A DNA stretch of 64,000 nt from JAICMB01 sp035295125 (GTDB lineage Bacteria > Acidobacteriota > Terriglobia > Bryobacterales > Bryobacteraceae). The stretch is taken from the NCBI GenBank assembly GCA_035295125.1, contig DATGJP010000095.1:372001-436000 (forward strand). Reading direction: 5' to 3'. The position numbers were made by a program, and so were the translations under genes. Position 1 is the stretch's first letter; each line of letters begins with the position of its first letter. The notes beneath the pieces are model-generated. The model did no database searches. It saw only the letters and a list, made by a program, of their open reading frames with translations, and had not been told where the DNA came from. Below, piece by piece: positions 43,666-51,797 of this stretch.

Positions 43666-45240
43666 TTAGTGGCGGAACACTCCAAATTCCAGCGTTCCCT
43701 TTACAGGGGCATTGTAGGATGCCGACAGGGCAATCGCGATCACCGTTCTCGTGTCGCGCGGGTCGATGATTCCGTCGTCCCAGAGGCGGGCGGTCGCGTA
43801 ATAGCTGTCGGACTCGCGGTTAATTTGCTCTTCCAATGCCTTCTTCGCGAATGCCAGCTTGTCTTCGTCGACCGGCTGGTTGGCTTTCACCGCGGCTTCG
43901 CGTTTGATGATGTCCATCACGCCGGAAAGCTGCTGTGCCCCCATCACCGCAATGCGATGGTTCGGCCACGTAAAGAGGAATCGAGGGTCGTAGGCCCGGC
44001 CGCACATGGCGTAATTCCCTGCCCCGTACGACCCGCCCACCATGATCGTGATCGCTGGCACGGTCGAGTTGGAAACGGCGTTGATCAGCTTGGCTCCGTT
44101 GCGGATGATTCCGTCCTCTTCATAGGTCCTGCCGACCATAAAACCCGTGATGTTCTGTAGAAACAGCAGAGGCATGTCCTGCTGGTTGCAGAGTTCGATG
44201 AATTGGGCGCCTTTTGCGGATGACTCCGACATCAGCACGCCGTTGTTGCCCAGGATTCCGATCGGAAAACCGTGGATGCGAGCAAAGCCAGTCACCAGCG
44301 TAGGGCCGTATTCCGGCTTGAACTCGGAGAATTCGCTCCCATCCACGATCCTGGTAATCACGTCCCGGATTTCAAAAGGAACTCGGACGTCAGCCGACGC
44401 GATCCCCAGGAGTTCATCCGGATCATAAACAGGGTCGGAAACAGGCCGTGGGGTGAAGGCCGGGGGACGATTCAGATGCGCCACGATGTCGCGGGCGATC
44501 CGGATGCCGTCCAGTTCGTCTTCGGCAAGATAATCGGATAGACCGGAAACACGTGAGTGCATCTCGGCTCCGCCCAGCGATTCTTCGTCCGACACCTCGC
44601 CGGTCGCCATCTTCACTAACGGCGGGCCAGCCAGGAAAACCTGAGCCTGCTTCTTCACCATGACGACATAGTCGGACATGCCAGGCAGGTAGGCCCCGCC
44701 TGCGGTCGAGCTGCCGAAGACGACGGAAATGGTCGGGATGCGTTCCTTCGAGCGGCGTGTGATCTCGCGGAAGCCCCGTCCTCCGGGCACGAAAATCTTC
44801 GCCTGGACGGGCAAGTCCGCGCCCGCGGCTTCCACCAGCAGGATGGTGGTCAGCCGGTTGATGCGCGCAATATCGGCGAGGCGGGCATTCTTCCACGAAC
44901 CGGCTTCACCCGTCGCCCCGCCTTTGGCCGTCGCCTCGTTCGCGATGATCAGGCATTCCCGGCCGCACACCAGGCCCACTCCACCGATCACGCCGGCGCC
45001 CGGAAACTCGTTCTCCATGCCGTGCCCGGCCAGCGGCGCAATCTCGAGGAAGTAGGAGCCCTCATCGAGCAGCATGTCGACACGTTCCCGCGGCAGCAAG
45101 CGCCCTCGCTCGCGATGGCGTTTGACGTACTTCTCGCCTCCGCCCTCGGTGGAGCGCTTCAGCTCAGCGCGCAGACGCTCGACGGCAGCCAGATTCGCAG
45201 CGTAATTCGATTGATAAAGGGCAGATCCCCGGTCGACCAA
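43666..45240 (-). CDS. Acyl-CoA carboxylase carboxyltransferase subunit
   Basis: A 524-residue beta subunit of the AccD5/methylcrotonyl carboxylase type. It has two crotonase-like halves: the first with FVFGSSTAGGAYLPG-like VVFGSSTAGGAYLPGMSDYV, the second with FLQNITGFMVG and VGGSYGAGNYAMCGRAYDPR followed by FLFTWPNHRIAVMG. That last segment resembles methylcrotonyl/geranyl-CoA carboxylases (LiuB, AtuC) more than propionyl types. It is the first gene of the seven-gene catabolic run. Together with the biotin subunit it transfers CO2 to the gamma carbon of a branched enoyl-CoA, if the assignment is right. Confidence 0.92.
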   Translation of the reverse strand: MVDRGSALYQSNYAANLAAVERLRAELKRSTEGGGEKYVKRHRERGRLLPRERVDMLLDEGSYFLEIAPLAGHGMENEFPGAGVIGGVGLVCGRECLIIANEATAKGGATGEAGSWKNARLADIARINRLTTILLVEAAGADLPVQAKIFVPGGRGFREITRRSKERIPTISVVFGSSTAGGAYLPGMSDYVVMVKKQAQVFLAGPPLVKMATGEVSDEESLGGAEMHSRVSGLSDYLAEDELDGIRIARDIVAHLNRPPAFTPRPVSDPVYDPDELLGIASADVRVPFEIRDVITRIVDGSEFSEFKPEYGPTLVTGFARIHGFPIGILGNNGVLMSESSAKGAQFIELCNQQDMPLLFLQNITGFMVGRTYEEDGIIRNGAKLINAVSNSTVPAITIMVGGSYGAGNYAMCGRAYDPRFLFTWPNHRIAVMGAQQLSGVMDIIKREAAVKANQPVDEDKLAFAKKALEEQINRESDSYYATARLWDDGIIDPRDTRTVIAIALSASYNAPVKGTLEFGVFRH

Positions 45241-45253
45241 TTCAGTTACTGTA

Positions 45254-47479
45254 TCAGCGGACGACGACTTTTGCCAACCCGGCGTTCCCCGCGGTGTCGT
45301 AGACGCGGACCACGATCAGATGCTCGCCGGCGCGGACGTTTTCTAGCGCGATGTGGAACTGTTCGCGCGGGGAGTCCGTGACGCCGTCGGCCGCTTCAAG
45401 CGGCATCCAGGGGCCGGCATCGAGCGAGTATTCACAGCGGCGCAGCGGCGAGGTCTTGTCGGCGGCGTCGACGTCCACTTCCACGTGCGTCGCGTTGCGG
45501 CGGGCTTCGCTCAGGGTCACCACCGGCGGCGTATTATCGATGAGCACAGGCGTGCTGACCAACTCGGCTTCCCGGGCGAGGTTCACGGGGTTCGACGGAC
45601 GGTCAGTGGCCACAATGCGGAAGTAATAGCGGCCATCCGCCAGCACGTCCCCATCGATCAGGAACGAATTGTCGAACAGGTTGGTGCGAACGAGCTTCCA
45701 TTGCTGCTCTTCTTCTCCCCGGAACCAGAGGGCATAGGCGAGTTTGTCACCGTCGGGGTCGTCGGCTTGCCAGGTCACCTGGATTTGCGATCCCTGTGCT
45801 CGCGATAGCGCCTGGGTCGGAGTTCCCGTGGCTGCGGTCTGCGCATCGCCGCTGTCCGTCACGGTGATCGTGTAGGCTGCAGTGTTTGCAGTGGATGCGG
45901 ACTTGGGGGTTGTAGCCCCGGACGCGGCCGCCGAACTCACCGTGATACTTCTGACCACCGGCGGGGTGTTTTGGGGCAGGTAGGCAATGACGACATCTTC
46001 CACCACCGGCTTCGTACCGCTGAGTTCGGCCCGCCATTGAATGTAACGGGCGTTGGGACTCTGTATCAGGCTGCCTTGGGGATCGCGGATGGGAGCGGAC
46101 CACTCGCTCCAAGTCTGGTCGGGACGTGATGAATTCCCCGTCCGCGTCTGGAATGACGCAGTGCCGTTATGCTGGCGCCACGTGAGCCGTCCCCAGCGCG
46201 CCACGGTGTTGGCATCGTGGACTGGCGATTGGTAGCTTCCCGTAGCCACCGGCGTTTGGTCCGCGGCCGGCGCGAGGCGGAATACCTTGCCTGCGTCGCC
46301 GGTGGAGGCGAGCACTCCCGACGCTGTTTCGAGCAAACGCGTCGCTTCGCCCTCGTTGGTCTGCACCAGAAGCGTGGGCTTATGATCGGCGCCGAGGCTG
46401 TAAATGCGCGCCTGCACGTCGGTGCTGAACAGGATGTTCCCGTCCGGACGCATCGCCAGGTCGTAGATGTTCTCTTCCTTCGAGGACCAGATGGTCTCGA
46501 CCGTATTATCCGGGTTGATCTTGTAAATCGCGGCTTTGTCCACTCCTGGCAGTTCGACGCTCGCGGCCAGGTTCGTCGCGGCGGGTGCAGGCGTGGCAGA
46601 TTTGGGCGTGTCGGCGGGCTTCGGCTTTACGTCGGCTCCGGCTTGCGCGTTTTCCGAGACACTGATGCTGGTAGCGGGCGCGGTCACCGTAACCGAGGTT
46701 GTGCCGAGGGAAATCGGCGTGAGGCCACTGGCGCTGCTGGCGAGGGCGCCACCGAGGGCGGCGGCGTATACGGTGCCGTCCGGCATCGGTTTAATGGACC
46801 GGATCTCGGGCAGGTTTGCGTCGTAGAGAACGAATGCCTTGTCCTTGGCGCTGATCCGGTAGAGGATGCCGTTCGGTTCGCTACCTGCCAGAAGACGGCC
46901 CTGCGCGTCGATTGCGAGCGAAGTGACGTGGGCCTGGCCGGTCGAATAGTAAAGCTCACCTTTACCGCTCTTGTCTACGGCGTAAACATCGCCCGGGTCC
47001 CCCGCAGCAACGTAGAGCATTCCATCCTTGCCAAACGCGAGCCCCCAAATGTATTTGGCTTTGGGCGCGAAGAATTCGGCCGCTTTGCCGTTCTCAATTC
47101 GGTAGACCTTGCCGTCCGGGGACGTGGCGGCATACAGGACTCCGGCTGAATCGAGGGCCAGGGCGAACACTTCGGGCTGATCGGCGGTCCAAACCAGCGT
47201 GCTCGCACCGCCGGGCGCGACGCGATAGATCCGGCCGCGGTGGCCGGTGCCGATGTACAGCGAACCGTCGGCAGCCTGGACCATCGTCCAGACGACAGCC
47301 TGGCCGGAGGTCAGGAGCGTGTCGAGCTTGGGCGCCAGCGTCAGGCGTCCGTCGCGATCGAGCGAAACTCCGTTGAAGCGGCCCTTGATGAAATCCTGGT
47401 AGGAACTCATTTCCCAGGTGGTCGTAGTGGCACCGAACGCGGCGACTGCCGTGCAGCACCAGAGGAGCAATTTCGTCAT
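45254..47479 (-). CDS. Large secreted beta-propeller/Ig-like protein
   Basis: A 741-residue exported protein with signal peptide MTKLLLWCCTAVAAFGATTT. Residues 30-400 contain propeller-type blades (DGSLYIGTGHRGRIYRVAPG, VLYAATSPDGKVYRIENG, GMLYVAAGDPGDVYAVDKSG, NILFSTDVQARIYSLGADHK). They are interrupted near residue 260-310 by an Ala/Pro/Thr-rich linker. The C-terminal half carries a discoidin-like beta region (YIQWRAELSGTKPVVEDVVI) and Ig or cadherin-like domains (VTWQADDPDGDKLAYALWFR). The function is unknown. It is coupled by ATGA to the S55 protease-like gene, suggesting a shared envelope role. Confidence 0.72.
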   Translation of the reverse strand: MTKLLLWCCTAVAAFGATTTTWEMSSYQDFIKGRFNGVSLDRDGRLTLAPKLDTLLTSGQAVVWTMVQAADGSLYIGTGHRGRIYRVAPGGASTLVWTADQPEVFALALDSAGVLYAATSPDGKVYRIENGKAAEFFAPKAKYIWGLAFGKDGMLYVAAGDPGDVYAVDKSGKGELYYSTGQAHVTSLAIDAQGRLLAGSEPNGILYRISAKDKAFVLYDANLPEIRSIKPMPDGTVYAAALGGALASSASGLTPISLGTTSVTVTAPATSISVSENAQAGADVKPKPADTPKSATPAPAATNLAASVELPGVDKAAIYKINPDNTVETIWSSKEENIYDLAMRPDGNILFSTDVQARIYSLGADHKPTLLVQTNEGEATRLLETASGVLASTGDAGKVFRLAPAADQTPVATGSYQSPVHDANTVARWGRLTWRQHNGTASFQTRTGNSSRPDQTWSEWSAPIRDPQGSLIQSPNARYIQWRAELSGTKPVVEDVVIAYLPQNTPPVVRSITVSSAAASGATTPKSASTANTAAYTITVTDSGDAQTAATGTPTQALSRAQGSQIQVTWQADDPDGDKLAYALWFRGEEEQQWKLVRTNLFDNSFLIDGDVLADGRYYFRIVATDRPSNPVNLAREAELVSTPVLIDNTPPVVTLSEARRNATHVEVDVDAADKTSPLRRCEYSLDAGPWMPLEAADGVTDSPREQFHIALENVRAGEHLIVVRVYDTAGNAGLAKVVVR

Positions 47480-49176
47480 TCTTTCACTTCCACCTGGATC
47501 GACTTGGAGCCGGTAACCACGAAGTCGCCCAGGCTCACGGGAATTTCGGTCACCGTCGAGCCTTGCGAGAACAGGTTGAGCGCGGGCGCCCCCTGCGTTT
47601 TCGCGAGCACCAGGGCGAGCGACGGCGGAGGATCGGGCAAATCCGCTCCCTGGGCCTGGTACGCGGCCTCATTGCGCCATACGCGCAAATAGGCGTTGGT
47701 GTTGATGTGAAGGCTGTTCACCGTGTTCACGAGTTGTTGGGGCGATTTGGGCAGGTTGCTCACTACCTGGGCGTAATCGACCATGTTTGCGGAGCTGGCG
47801 TCCATGACGGTGAACTGCAGCGGCCCAAGCGGCGTTCCTAGCGGCACGACATATCGGACGGTTTTCTGCATTTCCGCGCCGTTCTCGCCGGTAAAGGAGA
47901 TGGTTAGGTCGATCGGTTCGCCGGGATGGGCGTCCTTGTTCGCGGTCACCTGGTCGATCTGAAACAGGCGCTTGCGTTCGGAGGCTTCGATGGAGATATC
48001 GATGCTGCTGATCTTCAGGGCGTCAAAGCCGGCTGTCATGGCATAGCCGAGAGGTGTCGCGACGCCGTTCGACACCAGGGCTGGAACCGAGAAATCACCC
48101 GCGTAGGTATTGTCGAGGGTGATCGGCGGGATGCCGTTCTCGAACTTGATCGAGCCGCGCACGGTAAAGCTGCCGAGCCCAACCGTGCGTTCGGTAGCGT
48201 CGAGCGCCGAATAAACTGCCATTTGCAGAATCAGCGGGGACAAGACGCGGTCGGCCACCATTTGCATGTAGTAAGACGACGGCGCGTGGCGAACTCCGTG
48301 TACGCTGACCGAGAGCGGGACGGTTTTGGCTCGCCGGCCGAGCTCGCCGAAGATGCTGGTGCTGCGGTCCTGGGTGATGGAGCCCATCCACTCGCGGGCG
48401 GACGAAATCTTGAACGAGTTTGCCAAGTTGGGCAGGACAGTAATCACTTCTGCGCGGGCAAAAGGCAGGTCGGTGTTGCCCACAGACAGGAACTGGTGCC
48501 CGAAGGCGAAAAGACGGTTTCCATCGATTGTGGTGATGGTGCCGTCGGCTCCGATACTCATGTCGCCCGATAGCAATTGGACGGTAATCATGTCGCCGGG
48601 GTGCAGGAGCGAGGGATCGCCGAGCTTGGGCGGCAGGTGGCCTCCGCTGGAGACCCCCTGGACCGGCTCAAAGCCTAATTTCTTGAGTTGAGGCTCAAAT
48701 TGGCGGAGCGTCGAGGCGGTGAAACCGCTAAACGAAACCGGGGTCGCGATGTTCTGCAAGCCGCCGGGCGCCGAGGAGCCTGAGGTCGTCGGCGGCGCCG
48801 GTGCCGGGTCGACGGCGAGCATCTCCTCGATGGGCCGGATTCCGGCAATTGGCTCCTTCGAATAGGAAAACCCAAGGGCCACGGCGCCGACCAGCTTGCC
48901 GTCGATATAGACCGGGCTGCCGCTCATTCCCTGAATGATGCCGGTTTTCTCCAGCGGCCCTCCGGAAAGGCGCGCCAGGATCACCGATTGCTTGGGACCA
49001 AGGTTCTCCAGAACTCCCAGTATCTCGACCTGGAACTCTTCCAGGCGATTGCCCGTAAATACCGTCTTTCCAATACCATGCTGGCCTGGACGGATGTCTT
49101 TCAGGGGGAAAATCGGGGTTTGGGCAAGCAGGCCCGATGCTACAATCGGCAATATAAACAGACGCAAGAGGGCCAC
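47476..49176 (-). CDS. SpoIVB peptidase S55-domain protein
   Basis: A 566-residue exported protein (signal MALLRLFILPIVASGLLAQT). Residues 25-240 match the S55 serine peptidase domain of SpoIVB: KDIRPGQHGIGKTVFTGNRL, the catalytic-Ser motif IQGMSGSPVYIDGKLVGAVA and FAFGHQFLSVGNTDLPF. The rest is beta-rich, and the family often fuses a PDZ-like or unknown domain there. In Bacillus, SpoIVB triggers regulated intramembrane proteolysis. In acidobacteria the target is unknown and no sporulation genes are present. It is the first gene of a two-gene unit with the propeller protein. Confidence 0.83.
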   Translation of the reverse strand: MALLRLFILPIVASGLLAQTPIFPLKDIRPGQHGIGKTVFTGNRLEEFQVEILGVLENLGPKQSVILARLSGGPLEKTGIIQGMSGSPVYIDGKLVGAVALGFSYSKEPIAGIRPIEEMLAVDPAPAPPTTSGSSAPGGLQNIATPVSFSGFTASTLRQFEPQLKKLGFEPVQGVSSGGHLPPKLGDPSLLHPGDMITVQLLSGDMSIGADGTITTIDGNRLFAFGHQFLSVGNTDLPFARAEVITVLPNLANSFKISSAREWMGSITQDRSTSIFGELGRRAKTVPLSVSVHGVRHAPSSYYMQMVADRVLSPLILQMAVYSALDATERTVGLGSFTVRGSIKFENGIPPITLDNTYAGDFSVPALVSNGVATPLGYAMTAGFDALKISSIDISIEASERKRLFQIDQVTANKDAHPGEPIDLTISFTGENGAEMQKTVRYVVPLGTPLGPLQFTVMDASSANMVDYAQVVSNLPKSPQQLVNTVNSLHINTNAYLRVWRNEAAYQAQGADLPDPPPSLALVLAKTQGAPALNLFSQGSTVTEIPVSLGDFVVTGSKSIQVEVKE

Positions 49177-49233
49177 AAAGCCTATTCTAGTCTGCCTGTC
49201 GGCACGATATCTGGCTAGTAGCTAAGAAAGGTT

Positions 49234-49251
49234 GACAAGCCGAAGCTTGTC
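49234..49251. repeat. Hairpin directly upstream of the exosortase start
   Basis: GACAAGC-CGAA-GCTTGTC, a seven-base stem with a CGAA loop, ends five bases before the ATG at 49257, where a ribosome binding site should be. It matches the ACAAGC-GTCG-GCTTGT site before ddl. It could control translation of the exosortase gene. Confidence 0.55.
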
Positions 49252-49256
49252 TTACG

Positions 49257-50123
49257 ATGGCAACCTACGCCAAGTCGCTTCCAGAGGTCCGCACTTTGCC
49301 GTGGTCGAGCCTCATCTGGTTCGGCGCGCTGCTGCTCGCGTGCTATGCGCCAGTGTTGTATTGGCTGGGCTACCAATGGGCAACGGACGCCGACATGGGA
49401 CACGGTTTCTTCGTGCCGGCGGTGGCGGGATACATCGTCTGGCAGCGGCGCTCGCAGCTTGCGACGGTCGAGGTAAGGCCTAATGCGTGGGGGTTAGTGC
49501 TGGTCGTTTGGGGCGCGGTGCAGATGCTGCTCGGAACGCTGGGAGCGGAGATTTTTCTGGCGCGGACGGCTTTCCTGGTGTCATTAACCGGCGCGATTCT
49601 GTTTTTGGGCGGAACTAAAGTTCTGCGAATCGTGGCGTTTCCCCTGTTCTTGCTGTGCTTCATGATTCCGCTTCCGGCCATTATTTACGCTCGCATCACC
49701 CTGCCGCTCCAGATTTTTGCCAGTTCGGTGGCGGAAACTATTCTGGGACTCCTCAGCATTCCCGTACTACGCGACGGCAACGTTCTGAGCCTCGCCAACC
49801 AGCAACTCGACGTCGCCGAGGCTTGCAGCGGCATTCGTTCGCTGCTGACGCTTTCGTTCCTCTCGCTGGTTTACGCCTATTTCTTCGACCGCAAGCCGTG
49901 GATGCGCTGGGTGATGCTGGCCGCGACCATCCCGATCGCGATCGCCGCAAACGCCGGGCGGGTCACCATTACGGGCATCATCAGCAACTACCGGCCGGAC
50001 CTGGCACAGGGGTTCTTTCATACCCTCGAGGGCTGGGTGCTGTTTATCGTCGCGTGTTCGCTGATGGTGGGGTTTCATTGGGCTGCGAATCGGGTGTACG
50101 CGATGCGGAGGGCTCGTGGGTAA
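49257..50123 (+). CDS. Exosortase (EpsH-type transpeptidase)
   Basis: A 288-residue polytopic membrane protein. The three exosortase catalytic sites are clear: Cys190 in DVAEACSGIRSL, Arg235 in NAGRVTITGIISNY and His255 in GFFHTLEGW. Exosortases cleave PEP-CTERM-type tails of exported proteins and link them to the envelope or to exopolysaccharide. No PEP-CTERM protein and no glycan gene is in the window, so the substrates are elsewhere. Overlap by eight bases with the EpsI gene gives a fixed pair. The start is set by the first ATG, as no Shine-Dalgarno is visible because of the hairpin. Confidence 0.93.
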   Translation: MATYAKSLPEVRTLPWSSLIWFGALLLACYAPVLYWLGYQWATDADMGHGFFVPAVAGYIVWQRRSQLATVEVRPNAWGLVLVVWGAVQMLLGTLGAEIFLARTAFLVSLTGAILFLGGTKVLRIVAFPLFLLCFMIPLPAIIYARITLPLQIFASSVAETILGLLSIPVLRDGNVLSLANQQLDVAEACSGIRSLLTLSFLSLVYAYFFDRKPWMRWVMLAATIPIAIAANAGRVTITGIISNYRPDLAQGFFHTLEGWVLFIVACSLMVGFHWAANRVYAMRRARG

Positions 50124-50757
50124 GCGCTCGGCGATTATCCTGTCGGTCGCTTTGCTCGCCCAGGCAGGCGTATTCTATGGCTTCTCGCGCGGCGAAGCGG
50201 TGCCCGCTTATCGGCCATTCCGCGAGTTTCCCAGCCAGTTGGGGCCCTGGCGGCTGATCCGTGAGAACGTCCTCGATGCGGATGTCATGCGGATCCTGCG
50301 CGCGGACGACTATATCAACAGCGATTACGCCGAAAACCCAACGCAGGCCGTAAACCTGTTCGTCGCGTTCTTCAAATCGCAGCGCGCGGGCCAAGCTCCC
50401 CACTCCCCCAAAAACTGCCTGCCCGGCAGCGGCTGGATTTGGACCACCGCCGACACGATTCCGGTCACCATTCCAGGGCATCCGGCGCCGATCACGATCA
50501 ACCGCTACGTGGTCGCGCGGGGCGATCTTCGGGACGTGGTGCTGTACTGGTATCAATCGCGCGACCGCGTTGTCGCCAGCGAGTATAGCGCCAAAATCTT
50601 TGTCGTAGCGGACGCGCTCCGATACAACCGCACGGATACCTCGCTGGTGAAGGTCACGGTGCCGATCAACGACAAAAAAGAACAAGCCGCCACCGACGTG
50701 GGGGTCGAATTCATCCGCACCTTCTTTGATACACTTCGTAGCTATCTGCCTTCATAA
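50116..50757 (+). CDS. EpsI-domain exosortase-associated protein
   Basis: A 213-residue protein with an N-terminal anchor (ILSVALLAQAGVFYGFSRG) and an EpsI-type periplasmic domain. Landmarks are LGPWRLIRENVLDADVM, VNLFVAFFKSQRAGQAPHSP, KNCLPGSGWIW (the conserved PxNCLPGSGW block) and VVLYWYQSRDRVVASEY. In many species this domain is fused to the C-terminus of the exosortase; here it is separate with a GTG start overlapping the exosortase stop. It is presumed to assist sorting or glycan attachment. Confidence 0.9.
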   Translation: MGKRSAIILSVALLAQAGVFYGFSRGEAVPAYRPFREFPSQLGPWRLIRENVLDADVMRILRADDYINSDYAENPTQAVNLFVAFFKSQRAGQAPHSPKNCLPGSGWIWTTADTIPVTIPGHPAPITINRYVVARGDLRDVVLYWYQSRDRVVASEYSAKIFVVADALRYNRTDTSLVKVTVPINDKKEQAATDVGVEFIRTFFDTLRSYLPS

Positions 50758-50761
50758 ACGC

Positions 50762-51787
50762 ATGCACAACATAATTCGAGCCGCCTTCGTGGCGGTGGTT
50801 GCCGTTTTTGCCGCGTTGGCCCAGGAGCCGCCGCCTGCACCCCGGCCCGCCGCGCCGCTGCCCGACCGTTCCGACGAGGTAATCAAAGCCGTCGACAACT
50901 GGATGTGGTTCCAACGCCTGGGCGACATCGCGGATGTGGATATCGTCACCTATACCAGTCTTCCGCCCGCGCACGTGACCAATCCAAAGGCCCCGGGCGC
51001 AACGAATCCGCTCATCATCCACGCCTACACGTTTATCCCCAAGAAGCTGGACCGGACGCGCAAGCAGTCGCAGCCACTGATCGTGCTGGTTCACGGCGGC
51101 GTGCACGCGAACGAGGACACCAGCGACGCCCACATCGTCCGGGAACTTGTCGAGCAGGGGTATTCGATCATCACGACGGACTACCGCGGCAGCACCGGGT
51201 ATGGCCGCGGCTTCTACGAGCAGATCGACTACGGCGGGCGCGAGGTAGACGATGTCTACGCCGGCCGCAACTGGATGCTCGAGACGTACGATTTCCTGGA
51301 CCCGAAGCGTGTCGGAATCGTCGGATGGAGCCATGGCGGGCTGATCACGCTGATGAACATCTTCCAGCATCCTCACGATTACGCGGTGGCCTATGCCGGC
51401 GTGCCCGTGAGCGACCTGGTGGCGCGCATGGGATACGAGCCCGAAGGCTATCGGGCACTGTATTCCGCGCCGTACCACATCGGTAAGACGGTTCGCGAAG
51501 ATGTCGGCGAGTACCGGCGGCGGTCGCCTGTGAACCACGTAGAGGATCTGGATACTCCACTCCTGATTCACACCAACACGAACGATGAGGACGTGAACGT
51601 GCTCGAAGTCGAGCATTTGATCGAAGCGCTCAAGGCGGCAGGCAAGAAGTTCGAATACAAGATTTATCAGAATGCGCCCGGAGGCCACCACTTCAATCGG
51701 ACGGATACGAAAATGGCGCGCGACTCGCGGCATGAAGTTTACGTGTTTCTGGCGGGCTATCTGCACCCCATGAACGCCGCGCGTTAG
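50762..51787 (+). CDS. Secreted alpha/beta hydrolase of the prolyl oligopeptidase (S9) type
   Basis: A 341-residue exported hydrolase with signal sequence MHNIIRAAFVAVVAVFAALA and a Pro/Ala linker. The nucleophile elbow is GIVGWSHGGLITLM. The acid lies in LLIHTNTNDEDVNVLEVEHL and the His in APGGHHFNRTD. HGGVHANEDTSD forms the oxyanion region and TTDYRGSTGYGRGFYEQIDY is the typical S9 segment. The family's N-terminal propeller is absent, so it is a stand-alone catalytic domain (peptidase or esterase). The ATG at 50762 is just five bases after the EpsI stop; an upstream frame start at 50726 would overlap EpsI and lacks a signal peptide. Confidence 0.85.
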   Translation: MHNIIRAAFVAVVAVFAALAQEPPPAPRPAAPLPDRSDEVIKAVDNWMWFQRLGDIADVDIVTYTSLPPAHVTNPKAPGATNPLIIHAYTFIPKKLDRTRKQSQPLIVLVHGGVHANEDTSDAHIVRELVEQGYSIITTDYRGSTGYGRGFYEQIDYGGREVDDVYAGRNWMLETYDFLDPKRVGIVGWSHGGLITLMNIFQHPHDYAVAYAGVPVSDLVARMGYEPEGYRALYSAPYHIGKTVREDVGEYRRRSPVNHVEDLDTPLLIHTNTNDEDVNVLEVEHLIEALKAAGKKFEYKIYQNAPGGHHFNRTDTKMARDSRHEVYVFLAGYLHPMNAAR

Positions 51788-51797
51788 ATACCGCCTG

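Noticed and set aside
43193..43666. Open frame of 157 codons between the carboxylase genes
   Set aside because: Its sequence consists of two family B repeats and a hairpin; part of the same 'protein' recurs at 37116-37382 because the DNA repeat recurs.
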